Below the pieces are notes generated by a model. That model worked only from the letters and a program-made list of their open reading frames with translations, did no database searches and was not told where the DNA came from. Below, piece after piece: positions 1 to 11,600 of a DNA stretch of 64,000 nucleotides (the first letter of the stretch is position 1; each line of letters starts with the position of its first letter). This DNA is from Chrysomallon squamiferum (Eukaryota > Mollusca > Gastropoda > Neomphalida > Peltospiridae): assembly GCA_012295275.1 (NCBI GenBank), contig CM022670.1, forward strand, positions 18,940,698-19,004,697, in the 5' to 3' direction. The translations under genes were made by a program, and so were the position numbers.

Positions 1-606
1 ATGTGTCTACATTTTTATTATTATAATAAATAAGAGTTAATTTTATAAAATTATACATTTATTATAGGTATAATAATAAATAATAGTTTGTTTTTAATTC
101 TCATTTTAACGCAATAATATTTCTAAATGTTGGATATATAAAATTATACACCTATCATAAATCTAGTAATAAACAAGAGTTTTTAACCATCATTTAAAAG
201 TGTAATTTTTTTCTAAATATGCAGCATATATATGGAAAAGAAATATACATTTACTATAATAACAATAGGTTATTTTGAAATGCAGGCATAACATAATCAG
301 TAATATTTATTTGGGATGAGTGATGATAATATTAACTCTAGCACATTTGAAGCATCAGTTTCATTTTAATTTTCTTTTTCTTTTAAATGTACTAGACATA
401 GCTTCATTTACATTTCAGTTAATATATTTAAAAAAAAAAAAAAAAACTTCAGCTGATATTCACTGACAGTTACCATTGACTGGCTTCCAGCAGCCAAAGA
501 TTTGGTTGTTAAAGTTTACTGATGGAAGGAAATAAATGAAAGAATTTGTATATCTTAACATGAATTTAACATTTATTATTTCCATAGACAGGAAGTTTGA
601 TGTTCA

Positions 607-607
<1 letters not shown>

Positions 608-643
<36 letters not shown>

Positions 644-745
644 TATATTAGTGGTGATGGTGGGGATGGTGTTACTGTTGTTATTATTATTATTGTTGTT
701 GTTGTTGCTATTATTATTTTTATTATTATTATTATTATTATTTCC
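608..745. repeat. (ATT)n / (GTT)n microsatellite block
   Basis: Two ATT tracts, about 608-652 and 672-743, flank a short GGTGATGGTGGGGATGG-type segment. The second tract contains GTT interruptions. Apparent reading frames through it encode only Ile, Val, Leu or Asn runs. Confidence 0.9.
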
Positions 746-1118
746 AAATACTGATGATTCATGTAACACTTCAGTTGATAGGTACTGCTAATATATAGAA
801 GTTAATCATCATGACACAAACATTTAAATGGCTTTAATCCATTATTTCTGCTGTTCTATACCCCCCCCCAAAAAAAATACTTCTGAAGAAAGATTAAAAT
901 GAACAAAATATAATATGCTGTGTGCTGTCTTGATTAAACTCAGAACATTTTTAACCACTTTTATATTATGATAAACTACTACAAATAGGAAACATGATAT
1001 CCTTGCTTATCCAGATATGCAGATTAATTAACTTATGGCATGATAATGTATGACAGAATAGGCTTACCTCTCCACATACTTTTGTCTTCTTGTTTTTTTA
1101 TTTGCCATTATTTAGCAC

Positions 1119-1120
1119 TG

Positions 1121-1171
<51 letters not shown>

Positions 1172-1200
1172 GTAATAATAATAATAATAATGATAATAAT
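1119..1200. repeat. (AAT)n microsatellite
   Basis: About 80 bp of nearly perfect ATAATA repeats with a few single-base interruptions near the 3' end. Confidence 0.9.
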
Positions 1201-1389
1201 TAATTAATTAAAATAAAAACATTTTCATTAATTTATCTAACATTCACTTTTATCCATTTTATTTATTTATTTATCCATTGCTCATGGTTGCATTTTTGTC
1301 ATGTTTTCAGTTGTTTTAGAGAGTTTGGGTAATTTGAAATTGTTGTCATTATTTAAAACCAAAAATAATATCAGCCTTATATATCTAAA

Positions 1390-1545
1390 TAAATACATAC
1401 ATTCATACATGCAAACAAACAAACATACATTCATACATACACACACACAGACATACACATACACATGTTCACATACATACAGATAGACAAAGAAACAGAG
1501 ATACATACATAAATAAATATATACATACAAGCATACATATTTACA
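1390..1545. repeat. Cryptically simple CATA/CA-rich tract
   Basis: Degenerate mixture of ATAC, CATA and ACAC units with AAAT steps. It has no single unit length, as in an old decayed microsatellite. Confidence 0.8.
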
Positions 1546-1664
1546 AATTTTAATTATTTATGTTTATTTATTTTAACATTTTTAAGTCATTTCAATATAT
1601 TGTTTTGAATAAAATAAAAAACTGGAATCGGTACCTAATGAAAACATTAAACCCTATTTTTTTT

Positions 1665-1767
<103 letters not shown>

Positions 1768-2439
1768 CATCGACTCAGTCTTACTACTCGTTTTTACACA
1801 GTAAAGAACATATAATTATTATTTTACAATCCTAAAGAACACCATTGACTCAGTCTTTCTGTTTAATTTTGCCTTGCAAAATACGATTATTTATAACTAA
1901 ACTGATTAATATCGTAAGCGTATTTGTTACACGACACCTAATAAAGGTGAAAATTAAAATAAAATAAAAAAATTAATAAAACTGAGTCTGTTTTCTGTAA
2001 GCAAAAGTACAATTATTCGAAAAAAAAAATTATATTTTTTGTTTTGGCTTCAGCCGTACCGTAATGATTTCGAAATAAAATTAACATTACATTGATAAAA
2101 CCGATTATAATTTGAGATTATTGGCAGTTTCAACAGATTAGAATAGGTGTAATACGTTATTTAGTGAAAGCTGTTATGAAATACATCTGTCCACGATCCA
2201 GAGAGTAAGGGTCTTAGAATTACTATAGATATTTACAATATTTCACGTTATTAAAGCTCTTGAAAAAGGTATGATGTTTATCAAGAACAAGCAACCTTAA
2301 AGAACCCGTAATTGTTTTTCTTGTTACGTCCAATATATCACGACAAACAGTACACCTCTGAAAGCCTATTTGGGAAAGTGCTTACAAAAGATTCTTTGTT
2401 ACGACTTGAATAGAAGAGACTAAAGTGATGCATATTTAA

Positions 2440-2441
2440 TA

Positions 2442-2485
<44 letters not shown>

Positions 2486-2504
2486 TAATAAATATAATAA
2501 TAAA

Positions 2505-2540
<36 letters not shown>

Positions 2541-2552
2541 ATTATTATTAAT
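2440..2552. repeat. Compound (AAT)n-(GTT)n microsatellite
   Basis: An AATAAT tract at about 2440-2480 runs through AAATAT variants into a perfect TTG repeat at about 2508-2540, then ATT units. Confidence 0.9.
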
Positions 2553-3755
2553 ATTTCACGGACTAATAGAGGGGAGCATCGATCCTGAAAATGTAAAGCT
2601 TATGGAAATCGCGAATGTAAGGCATTAACCCTGAATTTTACTGAAATATTAAACTTTAGTACATCACAGCTATATTACACAGTAATATGATAAACGAGCG
2701 AAAAATATAGAGACATAAAAACAATGAAAACAAATGTCAAACAAAATATGTAAAGAAAACTGTACTTAAGACAAATGTTGGGTAGGATGGGTGAAGTTTG
2801 TTAGGTTAAGGTGATTATTGGTGCAACTGTAAAATTTACTCTTACAGCTGGCTTGCATGTTGTTGATGGAAAGGGGGTTGCCGTGATCGTATAGTGGAAC
2901 TTCAGTATCTAGAGATAAGGTTTCAAGTGGTAAATGGCGGTACATTCAATTATGAAGAAAACAAGAATGGGAGGCATCATTGTGGAAGATATATAATAAT
3001 ATTACTGAGAGCATTACAACAGCGAATGCAGAATATCAACAAAAATCTCACAAGAATATATATTTCAAGATGTAATGAGTTAAATTACAACGAACGAATC
3101 ATGTACCAACGTACTGATCCAACAAACTCACACACACAACAAACACACATATATACATACACATACAAACACAGGCAGATAGTTAGAGACACGCACACAC
3201 ACACATTAAAAAAATAATAAAAAAAAAAAAGAATAATATAACAAACAAAAAACAGAAACCATTATACACAAATATATGTTTCTATGTATTCATCGCTAAT
3301 GAAAATAAAGGTGGAAACTATGCCGGGATCTTAAAAAAAAAAAAATATTTTTTCTTAATTTAATTGAAGAAGAGCATTTTATGGTGACGTATTGTAATAT
3401 AATCTTAACACAAATTTAAAAAAACCAGCCGATACGTTCATGGATCTTATGAAAATAATGAGCTCATCTAAGTGATTACATCATCAACTCTTTCCACAAG
3501 CTATTTGTTAATGTTTGGTAATACGAAATTACTATGGCACAATAAAGATAAAACAAATAAAATAAAATAATAAGCAATTTTCATACTTCAATATTAAAAA
3601 TTCTCGATAAACGGAATTGGTTATCTTTATACTAGAAAAATTTATTATTTGAATTATACGTGCAGTAAACAAATCTAACAGTCTGAATTAGATTTCGACA
3701 AATCTCCTTATGAAAAAGAATTAACAGTAAAAGATAACTGTGACTTAATACTGGA

Positions 3756-3822
3756 GTTTGACACCCAGTGCCGATATATTTTTGTGTGCTGGGGTGTCGT
3801 TAAACATTCATTCATTCATTAA
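3756..3822 (+). mobile_element. SINE-like 3' tail fragment with (ATTC)n end
   Basis: The segment contains a GTGTGCTGGGGTGTCGTTAA core followed by about three ATTC units. From memory this closely resembles the conserved 3' end of tRNA-derived SINEs found in large numbers in molluscan genomes, whose ATTC tail is copied from a partner LINE. I could not find a tRNA-like head with A and B boxes upstream, so this would be a 5'-truncated copy. The family name is not assigned. Confidence 0.5.
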
Positions 3823-4109
3823 TACTGGAATTTTAAAATCCTTTTGTTTTATTTTATTTTATTTATTAAGAAATTGTTGCAGTTGACGTAACAGTTTATC
3901 ATTAATTTCTTACAAAAACCGATTGATTTAAATAAACAAATACACTTCTGATTAAACAAATACTGTATTTGAATATGTAGTGTGTATGTATAAATTTATT
4001 AACAAGTCTACATATTCACAACCGCTTTCACCCATTTTTCTTTCTGTTCTTATTTATTTATTGTTTAATGATGAAACATTAAGAACGATGAACTGCGCGT
4101 CCATTTTTC

Positions 4110-4330
4110 TGAATAAAAGGCACGCACGCACCCACGCAAACACACACAAAAGAAACATATATACACATATTGATATACATGCGTATATATATATATATTC
4201 TTATACACACACGTACATATATATATATACACACATTCACACATACTTATATATATGTATGTATACATACACATATACTAACACAAATTCATACACATAG
4301 ACATAAACACATATACAGATACGTATAAAA
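4110..4330. repeat. Degenerate CACA/TATA-rich simple sequence
   Basis: Intermixed CA, TA and CATA units. Open frames on both strands here are translations of the repeat (Thr-His-Tyr or Tyr-Ile-Cys runs) and are not genes. Confidence 0.8.
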
Positions 4331-4576
4331 AGTACTCAAAACACCGATGTCACTCTTATTTTTATTTTTATTCTTTTTTTTTTCTTTTTTTTCTTTGTAT
4401 TTTTACAGATTTTATTATTTTGAATTAACTGTATTTACTTATTTATTAATGTATTTGTTATTATTGTTTTAAATTTGTAATCATTTCAAATTTAATTGTC
4501 TAAATTAATAAATAAATTCTCAGTTTGGCCTTCATTTTTTTCTCCTTACATTTATATTTCTTTCTTTTCTTTAAAA

Positions 4577-4622
4577 TAAAAAAAAAAAAAAAAAAAATGT
4601 ATTTATTTATTTATTTATTTAT
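4577..4622. repeat. Poly(A) run followed by (ATTT)n
   Basis: About 19 A residues are followed by a short TATTTATTTATT tract just left of the GC-richer island that begins near 4840. Confidence 0.85.
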
Positions 4623-4817
4623 AACTTAACACTGATATTAAATATTCTGAAATTTGTTGTCATTTAAAAACTGAGTAATCTTAAATTAAAAAATTATTTG
4701 GTTAAGAATATTTCATATTATCAATTATATTTATTTTATAATTATTGCAATAACAGATTCTACGATATTTCCATAAAATATGCAAAAATTACATGAAACG
4801 ATATATGTGCATAATGC

Positions 4818-4823
4818 TTTATT
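4818..4823 (-). terminator. Candidate poly(A) signal AATAAA for the divergent ORF
   Basis: AATAAA on the - strand lies less than 20 bases downstream of the TAG stop of the 105-codon ORF at 4840-5157. If used, that mRNA would have an extremely short 3' UTR. Such hexamers are common in AT-rich DNA, so this is only supportive. Confidence 0.35.
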
Positions 4824-4839
4824 GTTTTATCAGCTTATG

Positions 4840-5157
4840 CTAGACGATATTTTCTGCTTGCAAAAGCGGTTCCTGCAAATTTTCAGTCCTGACAGAGCTC
4901 GGAGCATTTGACGTCAGGGGTTCGAGGGTATTTTTATTGCTGTCCCATAATTCATCTTTCCAGTTTTTCCGAAGTTTCTCGCTTCGGTTCGGTTTGGAAA
5001 CCCCGTAAGATCCGGCCAATGAAGTAGGATCACGTGATTGGATGAACAAATGAAGTGTTTCCAGTTTTGAATAATTAACTTTCGCCACATTCCGGATTGA
5101 TCGGGAGTGTTCGAGAGCCCTGTGACAAGCGTAAAACTTTTCATCAACAGCCGCCAT
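4840..5157 (-). CDS. Possible small divergent gene, 105 aa, function unknown
   Basis: The frame opens with ATGGCGGCTG in a good initiation context (AAGATGGCG) and runs 105 codons to TAG, with a poly(A) hexamer close behind. The protein is hydrophilic and of normal complexity, starting MAAVDEKFYACHRALEHSRS, with a Lys/Arg/Trp-rich middle (KLRKNWKDELW) and a Ser/Glu/Leu tail. No signal peptide, membrane segment or known domain is visible, and I recognise no family. It lies head to head with CBP, the two start codons 385 bp apart, in the only GC-richer stretch of the left 5 kb. Against it: the same bases hold a CRE, CCAAT boxes and an E-box, so this may be the CBP promoter with a chance ORF. No convincing GT donor ends an exon inside the frame, so if real it is probably intronless. 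Confidence 0.45.
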   Translation of the reverse strand: MAAVDEKFYACHRALEHSRSIRNVAKVNYSKLETLHLFIQSRDPTSLAGSYGVSKPNRSEKLRKNWKDELWDSNKNTLEPLTSNAPSSVRTENLQEPLLQAENIV

Positions 5158-5160
5158 CTT
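4909..5160. promoter_or_regulatory. Putative bidirectional promoter with CRE, CCAAT, E-box and YY1 motifs
   Basis: Motifs read directly: a full palindromic cAMP response element TGACGTCA at 4909-4916; CCAAT at 5016-5020; palindromic E-box TCACGTGA at 5030-5037 abutting an inverted CCAAT (ATTGG) at 5037-5041; and GCCGCCATCTT, a YY1-type element, at 5150-5160. The region is richer in CpG than its surroundings and has no TATA box at a fixed distance, as expected of a housekeeping-type promoter. It sits 0.4-0.6 kb upstream of the CBP start codon. The transcription start cannot be placed from sequence alone. Confidence 0.55.
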
Positions 5161-5541
5161 AGGTATCGAAGTTCTGATGGATCGACGAGTTTCAAACGAT
5201 TAATTTCATTCTTTTTACATTTCTGTCCATCTTGTAACCGGTACGGAAATTCATTGACACCTAAGGAATAATTTAAGTCCAGGGATGGTCGTGTAAGGAC
5301 CGAACTGGATCATATTTTAACATGAAAAGTTGTGCCGATTACGGCTTTGTGCTAGCAATCATGGAGGCTTGGACATTTCAGGGATTCCCTGTGTGTTGTT
5401 TGGATACATGCAAGCGCATCGTCATGATGTAGGTCTTATGCGGCAAATGTTGTTTTTATTGAACCACGTAAAGCCAACTGATCACAGGTGAACAGTGAAG
5501 TAGGCTTGCATTTTTTTTCTAGTAACTAATTTTTACAAAAC
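5161..5541 (+). promoter_or_regulatory. Putative CBP 5' leader with several upstream ATGs
   Basis: This 380 bp links the YY1-type site to the CBP initiation codon. If transcribed unspliced it carries several ATGs ahead of the real start (near 5321, 5360, 5406, 5423/5426 and 5438), including a minimal ATGATGTAG frame. Such uORFs would lower translation of CBP. A 5' UTR intron removing them cannot be excluded. Confidence 0.4.
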
Positions 5542-5635
5542 ATGGCTGACCAGCTTGTGGATGGCGCCCCAGCGGCCAAACGACAGAGGAGAGATCTTGC
5601 GTCGCCATCTCTTACTCCTGCAAGTGACAGTTCAG
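5542..5635 (+). CDS. CBP exon 1: start codon and N-terminal basic motif
   Basis: The ATG is followed by [19 protein letters not shown]. This matches the CBP/p300 N-terminus, which begins with an acidic/Leu-rich stretch and a short basic nuclear-localisation-like cluster (here KRQRR). The exon ends TTCAG|gtacac in phase 1, and the next exon completes an Asp codon. I chose this start because it gives the family's N-terminus and the frame joins exon 2 exactly. Confidence 0.9.
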
Positions 5636-8600
5636 GTACACTTTTAATACAAGTTAAATATCATTTGTAGTTCATAATAGTCACCAGGATTTTTTATGTG
5701 TCATAGCCTTTGTCAAAGTTGGGATTTTAAAATAATTTTTGTGGTTCGATAAGGGATTTTTTAAGACTTAGTTAAGTAGAAAATTAAGATTTATTTTGAT
5801 ACATCCGGTGAATTAATTAATTTTAATCCTTTCAGATGTATGTATATGTATATATAATTATAATTATATATATCTGTAAACATTTAAGTGGAATCGTAAA
5901 TTAAAATCTTTAAAAGGTAGGTATAATTTACTCAAATTAAAATCTGGAATACATTCTGGTTTTAATAAGGTTTGTTAGTGAATTATTAACATTAATATTT
6001 ACAGTATTTTCTTGGTTCAAAATAAATACTGAGTTTTTTTATTTCCTTCAAAAATAAATTTGTATGTATTCAAAGTTTTTGATCCCCACTAGATATGTGC
6101 AATTGTTTCAGTTCATATATATTTGTATATGTTGGTTTAATATTTAGTATTTGAACAAAAGGATCTATTAATTCATGGCTACAGTAAAACTATTTTGTTC
6201 AGTTAATTGATCAGAAATTTGTGTAAATGTATTAAAAGTGAAAACAATATTCTTGTTTGAAAATTAGATGCAAAGATGCTTGATACTTGAAAGCCTTTTT
6301 TAACAAAACAACTTTGAACTTCAAGAACTTTTTGATTACATAAAATAATTGCAGTATTTTTTGCTACTTTAAATAATTGATTGTGAATCAGAATTAATAT
6401 TGTTAAATTGAATCTTGTATCATTTTAATCCAAATTTAAAACCCCCCCACAAAAGCATGTTTTTATATATAGCTATGGAATTGTTAAATAAAACTTTTTT
6501 AAAACAAATAATTCATCCTCACAGTACTAAAATAAAAATCAGCCACTACAATTGTACATGTAAAAAATAGAATTTAGAAAAAAAAAATTGGATATGTTTT
6601 CTTAAAAAATAGAACATCATACTTTAGTTCATTTTTTTAAAAAGTTAGTATTAAATGATGTTTTTTGTTAAGTAGATCTTCAAAACAATTGTTGTTCAGC
6701 AAAATAAATTAAAAGTACTCTGAAATAAAATCCTTTACTTTACAGATATCAGCTTTGACACACTCATGCATTTTGCAAGTGAACTTCCAGATGAACTGAC
6801 AAGTACAAATGATGGAAATCATAATGCACTTTGTGACCAACCAACATCAAGTCATGACAATACAGCACAAAGCAACCAGCAGTTATCTCATCTTCTGTCT
6901 AGTTCGACACCACCTTCAACTAATATTTCAATTACTAATAGTATTGCTAGTCCACAAAATCAAAATCCTGCCCAAGGAAGAAATGCTGGTCTTGTACAAC
7001 TTCCTCCAGGGAGTGGGCTAAATGCAGTGAATAAGAATGCGCACATGAATATGTCTTCTGTCTTTGGTGGAATTGTAAAGCAGGGCACAATAAATCCTCA
7101 GCACATGATGAATATTTCTGATTCAAACCTTATAAATACTAGTGCTGCATTTACTGTAGCAAATTCTAGTGGAACAAATTTGGGTGCTGTCTCAAGTTCA
7201 ATGAATATAAAACCAATGACTTCACAGCATATGGTTTCTGGTGTGAATCTGAGTCAGCATAATCCCAACCAACCTCTGATGAATGGGCCTTCTTATTCTC
7301 AAAGTAATGTTGGTCAGGCTAGAATTGTTCCTTCAAATACTGTCGGAAACACCAGTACCATGCCAATGTCTCAAGGCAATTTAATGGGACAGTCACTTAA
7401 TATAGCCCAGTTACCAGGTCATCAAAATCTTGGCCATCCTGGTTTAAATTCTGTCCAGTCACACCAGCAAATTGCTAAGGTATGTATAATTGGAATTATT
7501 TAATCAAACGATTTATCTTGTTAAAATATTTACAGCTAGTACAGCAGCTATTACTTTTACAGATTTTTTACTTCCTTTAATGGTTTAATCACAAAGAGCT
7601 TTGCACTGAAATAACAGTATAAAATTATTATTTTTTATCAATAGCAATATTTGAATCTAATAATAAAGTTCAGAAATTGATATAAAGCAAACCGCTGTGA
7701 TAATTGTGATAGGGGTTTGTTTTTACATATATAATATTCAGCAGTCAGTACATTTAACATTTAAATACATTATGTGTTTCCCTTTGTCAGACTGTTCCAC
7801 AGGGTGGTGGTGCTGCTGCATTCAACTTCAGTTCTGCCCCTGGTCATCCTCCTTCAACAGCTACCTTTACAACACCACTTTCAACTGCAATGACATCTAT
7901 GACCTCTCCTCCTATGAATGCAGGCAATGTTATGACCAATGTAAGTTACTAATATTTGTTTTAATTAACAGTTTTGAAGGAATGTACATTCTTGATATGT
8001 TTATGAAAAAGTAATTTATGTAGTTATACTTGATATTCCTAACATCTAGAAGAACTAAAAGGTGCACATGTTGTTCTTTTTTCCTTTCTTTTTTTGTTGT
8101 TGATATTTTTAAAGTGTTATTAATGTGTTTTTGTTTATTTTGTTATAAAAAAAATGTTTTATAATAATTTTATTATTTTGTTTTAGCCGGGACAGCCAGG
8201 ACAGCCAGGACAACCAGGACAACCAGGACAGCCAGGACAACCAGGACAGCCAGGACAGCCAGTTCAGCCAGGAACAAGTCGTCCAGGAGCTACAGACCCA
8301 GACAAGAGTAAACTTATCCAACAGCAGCTTGTCCTGCTGCTTCATGCCCACAAGTGTCAGAGACGTGAAGCAACCAATGGAGAACAAGCTTGCAGCCTTC
8401 CTTACTGTCGAACAATGAAAAATGTCTTAAATCACATGACAACATGTAGTGCTGGAAAAGCATGTCAGGGTTAGTGAATATTTAAAAAACAAAAATTAAT
8501 ATAATTTTTAAATGGTAACATTTAAAAAATGAGTATCATGTCACTCAGAATGCCAGGCTGCAGTTTTATTATTTTATAACAATCATTCTTCATTTATTTT

Positions 8601-11600
8601 AGTACAAGATAAATTAATATTATACTGTCTATTTTCAGTTGCTCACTGTGCTTCATCCAGACAAATTATAACTCACTGGAAAAACTGCACACGTAGTGAT
8701 TGTCCAGTGTGTTTGCCACTGAAGCATGCTTCTGATAGAAGAAACACAACAGGTTTGCTTTAATTACAAATTAATACTATGGCTTTTTACTTTCAGTCTG
8801 CAGATGTGTCTGATATTAGAGAATACCAAAAATAAAATTATTTTTGTGACACATCTTAATTTTGAAAAAGCTTAAATGATTGGCATAATTTTTATTTTTT
8901 TGTGTTTTCTAGAGATTTTCTTCTATCATGTAGACATTACTGTAAGATACAGTAAAGTAGACTGATTATTTTTAGTAGCTTAGATCTGTAGATGTTCAGT
9001 GATGAAGATTGTATTTACAAGTTTATGTTTAAATTATGTATTTTACATTGATGTTACATCTCAAAGTAAAATAATATATATTTTTATAGCCCAGAACACC
9101 ACTGTTGCACCTTCTAACACTCAGACTGCAACTGCAGCGGCATCAACCACTGGAGGTGTCAAGACTGCTGATCCAGCAACAATGAAAAGGGCTTATGATG
9201 CACTTGGTCTTCAGTATAATAGTGCAGGGGCAACACATCTCCCTTCAGTACATACCCAGATAAATCAAGGAATTGCATCTTCAGGTATGTTGTATGCCAT
9301 CATTAACAGGCATTGGATTTTAATTTTTTTAGAACATACCAAGTGCCAGGGTTAAACAGAAATGTTAGGACACCAAGGTAAGTTGGAGGAGGACCAAGGC
9401 AGCTTAATTTGTACCAGGTGTTGAGACTGCTGCATTTTGTAAGAGTTACGACCATCTAATAATCAAAAATATATTAATTAGAATTATTTATATCTTAAAC
9501 AAACTTGGCAGCTGCAAAGCTAAGCTCCTGTTTTTCACATTCTTTTATTCTACTTTGTGTGGCTTTTCTAGTTAAGATAACAGAGATACTTAATTAACCT
9601 AATACAGAGCTTATTCCATGATAATGCAAATACAGCTGTGCCCATGATGCTGCCACATGGAGTAGAGAATTTTTCTTGACAGAAGTCAAAACACAAAACA
9701 TTTTAAAAACACCAAGAAATGTCTCTTGTTATTCGACATGGTCAGTGAATTAATTGAATTTTGGGGATGGTCACTAAATCAAATGCTCCTGCACTAATAA
9801 TTTTTATTTCATCAAAAACTAGGATTAAACTAACACCAAAAAGGCAATGTCTTGTTGTCTGCTTTAGAAAATATATTTTGTTTCAAGAGCTTTGATACGT
9901 GTGTGTGTGTAATGGAATGTAATAATGAATAAAGACAAATGTTTAATTTTTGCATAACATAAAACATTTTTTTTGAAATGCAGATTAAAACAACAACATG
10001 GTTAATGTTTTTCCTGATGTTGCTAAATATTACTGTATTTTTTGATAATGAAGTGAGATCTGGACAGCTGGATTCCTTTACCTTTTTTTTCTATCACTAC
10101 AGCCCCAATAAGCTCAGCAAATCAAGCAAATCATGTTCAACAACTTATGGCAACACAGCCTAATGTAAACAATCCAGCAGCAAATCCTGCTCAGAGTATG
10201 ACTCCGCTATCAGATGGACTTGGAACTGTCCAGCAGCCAAATGCACAAATATCTGATGATTGGCACCAAAATGTGACCCAGGATCTTCGAAATCACCTTG
10301 TTCATAAATTGTAAGTAAATTAATTTTTTTAATTAAATATGTTTGATTTTATAATTACTCAATATTTTTCTTTAAATCTTAAAGAAAAAACAGGGCTGTT
10401 AATAAAAGGTCTCTAATTAGTAGAAATATTTTCAGCCCCAATAAATTGATAATTAAAATAATAAAATTTGATAACAAAAAAGGTGTCTCCTGCAATACAT
10501 TCAAAGTAACTTACCAGTTTCCTTGAAGTTTAAACAGTTATAATATGTAATTCTTGTAAAATAATACCACTGTGAAATAAAAAAAATTCTTCTGAGATAA
10601 TTTGTTTTAATTGCATATTCAAGTTGTAAAATTTACAGACTAATAATTAGTTACTATTTACAATTTTAGAGTTCAAGCTATTTTTCCAACACCTGAGCCT
10701 GCTGCCTTGAAAGACAGTCGTATGAAGAATCTGGTGGCTTATGCTCGAAAAGTTGAAGGAGATATGTATGAAACTGCTAACAGTCGAGTAAGTTCTTTAT
10801 ACATAAGATGAATAGTAACATTTCTCATTGGTGAAATAGCTGAAAATGAAATATTAATCAAATGTAAACATTTATAATACAGACTGCTTACATAGAAGTG
10901 ATTTGGAAGGCAAAAACTGATACTTAATTCTTTCTTCATGTTCTGTATACAACTTAAGATGTTACCTGGTCCTTAATCATAATTATAATTATAAAAGTTC
11001 AAATTAAGGCTCTTAAAATCTTAATTATTAATACTGCAATATATTTTCATTGACGTTTTCCTGCCTTTCAAGGTTGTTTATACACTTATTACAAGTGAAA
11101 ATTTATATTTTCACAGACTGAATATTAACAAAATCAAATGTTTTTCTGAAAGTGATTTGTCTATATTTCAGTGTTTGTAATATTAATAATCTTATTTATT
11201 TATTTATAACAGGAGGAATATTATCATCTACTGGCTGAAAAGATCTATAAAATACAAAAAGAACTTGATGAGAAAAGAATTCAGAGAATGATGAGAGGCG
11301 GCAACACTTCAGGACCAAATGCTCAGAGTACTCTAGTGGGGCCTGCACGACAAACAGGACAGCAGAGTAAGTTTACTTTCAAACTATATTTCTCTGCAGT
11401 TTTTACTAGAATAAATTTATGTTGTGGAAAGGACATGTTAACATATCCCAGTCTGCAAGGAGAAAAGTGCACAGATAATATTAAATAATTTGCATTTTAA
11501 ATTTATAGTGTTTCTAATGGTTTCGTTTTGAAAAAGAAAACAATATACTTAATGTTAAAGCATTAACTCTGATAGACGTTTTTTTTTTTTTTTTTTTAAA

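Noticed and set aside
536-791. Open frames on both strands across the ATT repeats
   Set aside because: They encode only Ile, Val, Leu or Asn runs, which is what a trinucleotide microsatellite gives in any frame.
2894-3217. 107-codon frame, + strand
   Set aside because: Begins at GTG, ends in CA-repeat sequence, no recognisable family and no promoter or poly(A) support. Kept only as a remark under the intergenic entry.
4915-4930. GGGGTTCGAGGG resembling a tRNA T-loop (B box)
   Set aside because: No cloverleaf arms or A box at the right distance on either strand.
4914-5195. 93-codon frame overlapping the divergent 105-codon frame
   Set aside because: Shifted frame over the same CpG-rich island; its ATG context is poorer and no poly(A) signal follows directly.
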